Origin: Lycium barbarum
Taxonomy: Eukaryota; Streptophyta; Magnoliopsida; Solanales; Solanaceae
Length of the DNA: 64,000 bases
Reading direction: 5' to 3'
NCBI RefSeq assembly: GCF_019175385.1
Contig: NC_083346.1
Span: 61,223,821-61,287,820 of the forward strand
The notes beneath the pieces were generated by a model. The model was not told the origin of the DNA and made no database searches. It saw only the letters and a program-made list of their open reading frames with translations. Shown here one piece after another: positions 60,143-64,000 of this stretch (positions are counted from its first letter, which is position 1; every line of letters starts with the position of its first letter). The translations under genes and the position numbers were made by a program.

Positions 60143-63100
60143 TGATAGCAGCCATGGAAGCTCAACTCCATTGAAGGACAAGGAAATGTTATGTCAAGAT
60201 CAACGGGCTTCAATTAGCAATTAAAAAAATTGTCTTGTGATGGCAGAAGACCTCCAGCCCTATTCAGATTTTTTTCCTCAAGTCTTACACCTATTTGGAG
60301 GCCCAAATTAAAGTCCAAAGTGAGATGAAATGAGGCCCAAATCAGCCCCAAAAGAAGAAGTTTCCAGCAGCCCAAATTGGCTCAAATTAGTTTCTAGAAT
60401 AAATAATTAATTGTTGTTTTAATCTATGTTGACTTGCATTGGTCCAAGTGTGGGTAGTCTTCTAGGTTGTTTTAATCTATGTTGACTACATTGGTCCTAG
60501 TGTGGGAAGTCTTCTATGTTTCTAGGGAAGATAATTCCCATTTATTTCTATTTTGACTAGTTCCTTCCTTTACAACTATATATAGGGGTGATTGTCATCC
60601 ATTGTAAATCAGATTTTGAAGAATATATTATATTGAGAGTTCTTTTGAACCTTTGTGGCATTACTTTAGGATTTATCTTTCAACCTAACTAGTTCCTAGT
60701 TCAAGGTAGTAAGATAATTTCTTCCTTGATATCTTTGATTTCTTTTTGGTATTCTTTCGAAGGCGGTTAGTTCTAAATACTAATTGTTGTCTTAAGTTAC
60801 TCACAAAGCGGTCAGGATCCTAATCTACTGTTTTTGATTTGTTATCTCAAGTAAAGGCGTTAGATTTCTTCCTATAAATCTATACGTTGTTACTTGGATC
60901 TTGTCAAGACTTTAGAACTAACGTTCTTGGAAATTCGTGGATTGTTCCTTCGAATTTCCCATATCTTTTATTTTCTAGTTTTTAGATTCTTTTCTATATT
61001 TGCTTCCGCACTTCTTATATTTTAATTATAAATTTGGGATCTCCCTAACCTCGTTGTTATCAAGAAATCAAGAATAAGTAAAGAAAACTTAGAGAGTACT
61101 GTTCACGGCACTGTCCACTTGAGCAGTTTTTTTTTTCTAACTTTTTTTTTGCTACTGTTCACGTGCTACAGTATTTTTCCAGATTTTTTTTTTTTGGTGG
61201 TATTTAGAATTCAAATCAATAGATCGGGTGAGTATAGGAATTCTCAACCATCCAAAGCTCTGATAGCAGCCATGGACGCTCAACTCCATTGAAGGACAAG
61301 GAAATGTTATGTCAAGATCAACGGGCTTCAATTAGCAATTAAAAAAATTGTCTTGTGATGGCAGAAGACCTCCAGCCCTATTCAGATTTTTTTCCTCAAG
61401 TCTTACACCTATTTGGAGGCCCAAATTAAAGTCCAAAGTGAGATGAAATGAGGCCCAAATCAGCCCCAAAAGAAGAAGTTTCCAGCAGCCCAAATTGGCT
61501 CAAATTAGTTTCTAGAATAAATAATTAATTGTTGTTTTAATCTATGTTGACTTGCATTGGTCCAAGTGTGGGTAGTCTTCTAGGTTGTTTTAATCTATGT
61601 TGACTACATTGGTCCTAGTGTGGGAAGTCTTCTATGTTTCTAGGGAAGATAATTCCCATTTATTTCTATTTTGACTAGTTCCTTCCTTGACAACTATATA
61701 TAGGGGTGATTGTCATCCATTGTAAATCAGATTTTGAAGAATATATTATATTGAGAGTTCTTTTGAACTTTTGTGGCATTACTTTAGGATTTATCTTTAA
61801 ACCTAACTATTTCCTAGTTCAAGGTAGTAAGATAATTTCTTCCTTGATATCTTTGATTTCTTTTTGGTATTCTTTCGAAGGCGGTTAGTTCTAAATACTA
61901 ATTGTTGTCTTAAGTTACTCACAAAGCGGTCAGGATCCTAATCTACTGTTTTTGATTTGTTATCTCAAGTAAAGGCGTTAGATTTCTTCCTATAAATCTA
62001 TACGTTGTTACTTGGATCTTGTCAAGACTTTAGAACTAACATTCTTGGAAATACGTGGATTGTTCCTTCGAATTTCCCATATCTTTTATTTTCTAGTTTT
62101 TAGATTCTTTTCTATATTTGCTTCCGCACTTCTTATATTTTAATTATAAATTTGGGATCTCCCTAACCTCGTTGTTATCAAGAAATCAAGAATAAGTAAA
62201 GAAAACTTAGAGAGTACTGTTCACGGCACTGTCCACTTGAGCATTTTTTTTTTCTAACTTTTTTTTTTGCTACTGTTCACGTGCTACAGTATTTTTCCAG
62301 ATTTTTTTTTTTGGTGGTATTTAGAATTCAAATCAATAGATCGGGTGAGTATAGGAATTCTCAACCATCCAAAGCTCTGATAGCAGCCATGGAAGCTCAA
62401 CTCCATTGAAGGACAAGCAAATGTTATGTCAAGATCAACGGGCTTCAATTAGCAATTAAAAAAATTGTCTTGTGATGGCAGAAGACCTCCAGCCCTATTC
62501 AGATTTTTTTCCTCAAGTCTTACACCAATTTGGAGGCCCAAATTAAAGTCCAAAGTGAGATGAAATGAGGCCCAAATCAGCCCCAAAAGAAGAAGTTTCC
62601 AGCAGCCCAAATTGGCTCAAATTAGTTTCTAGAATAAATAATTAATGGTTGTTTTAATCTATGTTGACTTGCATTGGTCCAAGTGTGGGTAGTCTTCTAG
62701 GTTGTTTTAATCTATGTTGACTACATTGGTCCTAGTGTGGGAAGTCTTCTATGTTTCTAGGGAAGATAATTCCCATTAATTTCTATTTTGACTAGTTCCT
62801 TCCTTTACAACTATATATAGGGGTGATTGTCATCCATTGTAAATCAGATTTTGAAGAATATATTATATTGAGAGTTCTTTTGAACCTTTGTGGCATTACT
62901 TTAGGATTTATCTTTCAACCTAACTAGTTCCTAGTTCAAGGTAGTAAGATAATTTCTTCCTTGATATCTTTGATTTCTTTTTGGTATTCTTTCGAAGGCG
63001 GTTAGTTCTAAATACTAATTGTTGTCTTAAGTTACTCACAAAGCGGTCAGGATCCTAATCTACTGTTTTTGATTTGTTATCTCAAGTAAAGGCGTTAGAT

Positions 63101-63297
63101 TTCTTCCTATAAATCTATACGTTGTTACTTGGATCTTGTCAAGACTTTAGAACTAACGTTCTTGGAAATTCGTGGATTGTTCCTTCGAATTTCCCATATC
63201 TTTTATTTTCTAGTTTTTAGATTCTTTTCTATATTTGCTTCCGCACTTCTTATATTTTAATTGTAAATTTGGGATCTCCCTAACCTCGTTGTTATCA
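60143..63297 (+). mobile_element. Array T: three 920-bp LTRs with two short internal regions
   Basis: LTRs at 60143-61062, 61261-62180 and 62378-63297, each exactly 920 bp, TGATAGCAGCC to TTGTTATCA. Internal regions at 61063-61260 (198 bp) and 62181-62377 (197 bp). A single perfect target duplication CCAGG lies at 60138-60142 and 63298-63302. Each LTR has a CTATATATAGG box (about 60587 in the first). No coding capacity, so it is TRIM-like but with unusually long LTRs for its tiny internal part. The primer site is not clear: on the minus strand the LTR/internal joint reads TGCTATCAGAGC, one base from the initiator-Met complement, but that overlaps the LTR end. The strand is therefore uncertain. 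Confidence 0.88.
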
Positions 63298-63302
63298 CCA
63301 GG

Positions 63303-63674
63303 GTTCGGAGTATGTTGGCATATCGTGAAGGTTACGAAAGGACGTAAAAAATAAGTTGGCAGCGGGTGTAATGTGAGGTAGATGTAGGGGGAACATACGG
63401 AAGATATCTGGTGAGGTCAACAAATATAAAAAGGACAACTGAGACAACACCATATGAGGCTAGGGATAGCAAGAAGTACAAGTCACAAATCGGTTGGTTC
63501 GAAATTGACGGAACCAAGTTGATTAACCCATGGCCTACGGATAACCTGAGCTTCTAAAAACGGATATGCGAAATGATCGTATGTGACAACTATAAGGGAG
63601 ACCTCCCCGAAGTATCATAATACACCACAAGGCCAGTTCAACATTCGAGGACGAATGTTCTAAAGGGGAAAGGA
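63303..63674 (+). pseudogene. Element A 3' internal end with integrase relic and polypurine tract
   Basis: The frame at about 63453-63535 reads YEARDSKKYKSQIGWFEIDGTKLI, a decayed version of the YEALYGRKCRSPIGWFE region of integrase in C. No catalytic core is present. An inverted repeat AACATTCG-AGGA-CGAATGTT (63640-63659) and the tract TAAAGGGGAAAGGA (63661-63674) lead into the LTR. This shows A descends from a complete pol-bearing element. Confidence 0.7.
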
Positions 63675-64000
63675 TGTTATATCCCGCATTTTGTGCGTTC
63701 GGATAATTCAAGATAATCGCGGGAAGGTAACAAGCAAGGCCATATTTTTACTTTGTTTGGCATACAAGTTGCTTATGGAAATTTTGAAGTGGAAAATATC
63801 AAGAATGGCTAGGGGTAAAAAGGGAAATTCGCAATGTGACTCGTGGAAATATGGAGGAAGGCGAAGGGTAAATTTGGAATTTGGAAAATAAATTTTCGTG
63901 AATTGTAAAACAAAAAAGAAAGAGTGGACTTGAGTTATTGGGCCATGTTGGCCGTCCATATGGAGTGGGCTTAAGCCCACATAGAAGTTTAATGAACAAG
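63675..64000 (+). mobile_element. Element A 3' LTR, start only
   Basis: TGTTATATCCCGCATTTTG, nearly identical to 22009-22330. The window ends inside it. It confirms that A, with all its inserts, spans from 22009 past 64000. Confidence 0.92.

Noticed and set aside
60143..63297. A DNA transposon with short inverted ends TGATA/TATCA
   Set aside because: The three long direct repeats with TG..CA ends, the 5-bp target duplication and the TATA box fit LTRs better; TGATA..TATCA is the usual short LTR terminal inversion.

Overview
The window is a repeat-only block of plant nuclear DNA, most likely from Solanaceae. The Pol protein, the chromodomain and the LTR styles look like solanaceous Tekay/Del chromoviruses; the family is an inference from protein style, because no host gene is present to fix it. 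I see no host gene, tRNA, functional rRNA gene, CRISPR array or bacterial feature. Almost every base can be assigned to a nest of LTR retrotransposons.

Layout, outermost to innermost. (H) A decayed minus-strand retroelement carrying a 'putative plant transposon protein' pseudogene: 1-6958 plus 15818-15976. It is interrupted by solo LTR S (2412-4471, target duplication TCATC), by complete minus-strand element M1 (6959-15817, target duplication TAATT) and by LTR E (15977 onward). (A) A plus-strand element inside E. Its 5' LTR is split by solo LTR B (target duplication TCATG). It has an open gag (28083-29369), a mutated protease stub and a 3' LTR that begins at 63675 and leaves the window. A 5.1-kb stretch covering E, A and B is tandemly duplicated (16337-21432 and 21433-26538). 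(C) A plus-strand autonomous-type Tekay element, 29969-59629, inside A (target duplication GGGTA). It has 2.4-kb LTRs, a broken gag, and protease/RT/RNase H/integrase/chromodomain remnants. (M2) A rearranged minus-strand element inside C. (D) A head-to-tail array inside M2 (36904-53429) of four 3.4-kb LTRs separated by 1.03-kb internal regions that lack gag and pol. (T) A second, unrelated array, 60143-63297, of three 920-bp LTRs and two 197-198-bp internal regions inside A (target duplication CCAGG). Nesting therefore runs H > E > A > C > M2 > D, six levels.

How the parts may work together. C carries the enzymes typical of an autonomous chromovirus, although this copy is dead. A, M1, M2 and D keep the cis signals (TG..CA LTR ends, initiator-Met primer site, polypurine tract) but have lost most or all of pol, so they look like non-autonomous partners. 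Three cis-acting designs recur across families with compensating base changes. First, a 16-18-bp hairpin just after the primer site whose 8-nt loop always ends in a self-complementary hexamer, resembling a retroviral dimerisation kissing loop. Second, a pair of adjacent hairpins inside the LTRs. Third, a hairpin with an AGGA loop beside the polypurine tract. In addition, A, M1 and M2 carry, in sense, an 89-nt block (79 nt in M2) that aligns with nt ~15-103 of plant 5S rRNA, including the A-box and C-box regions. Splice-donor-like motifs in the LTRs and an acceptor-like TTTCAG right before the gag ATG suggest that spliced and unspliced RNAs may exist. All of this is read by eye; no search or folding program was run.
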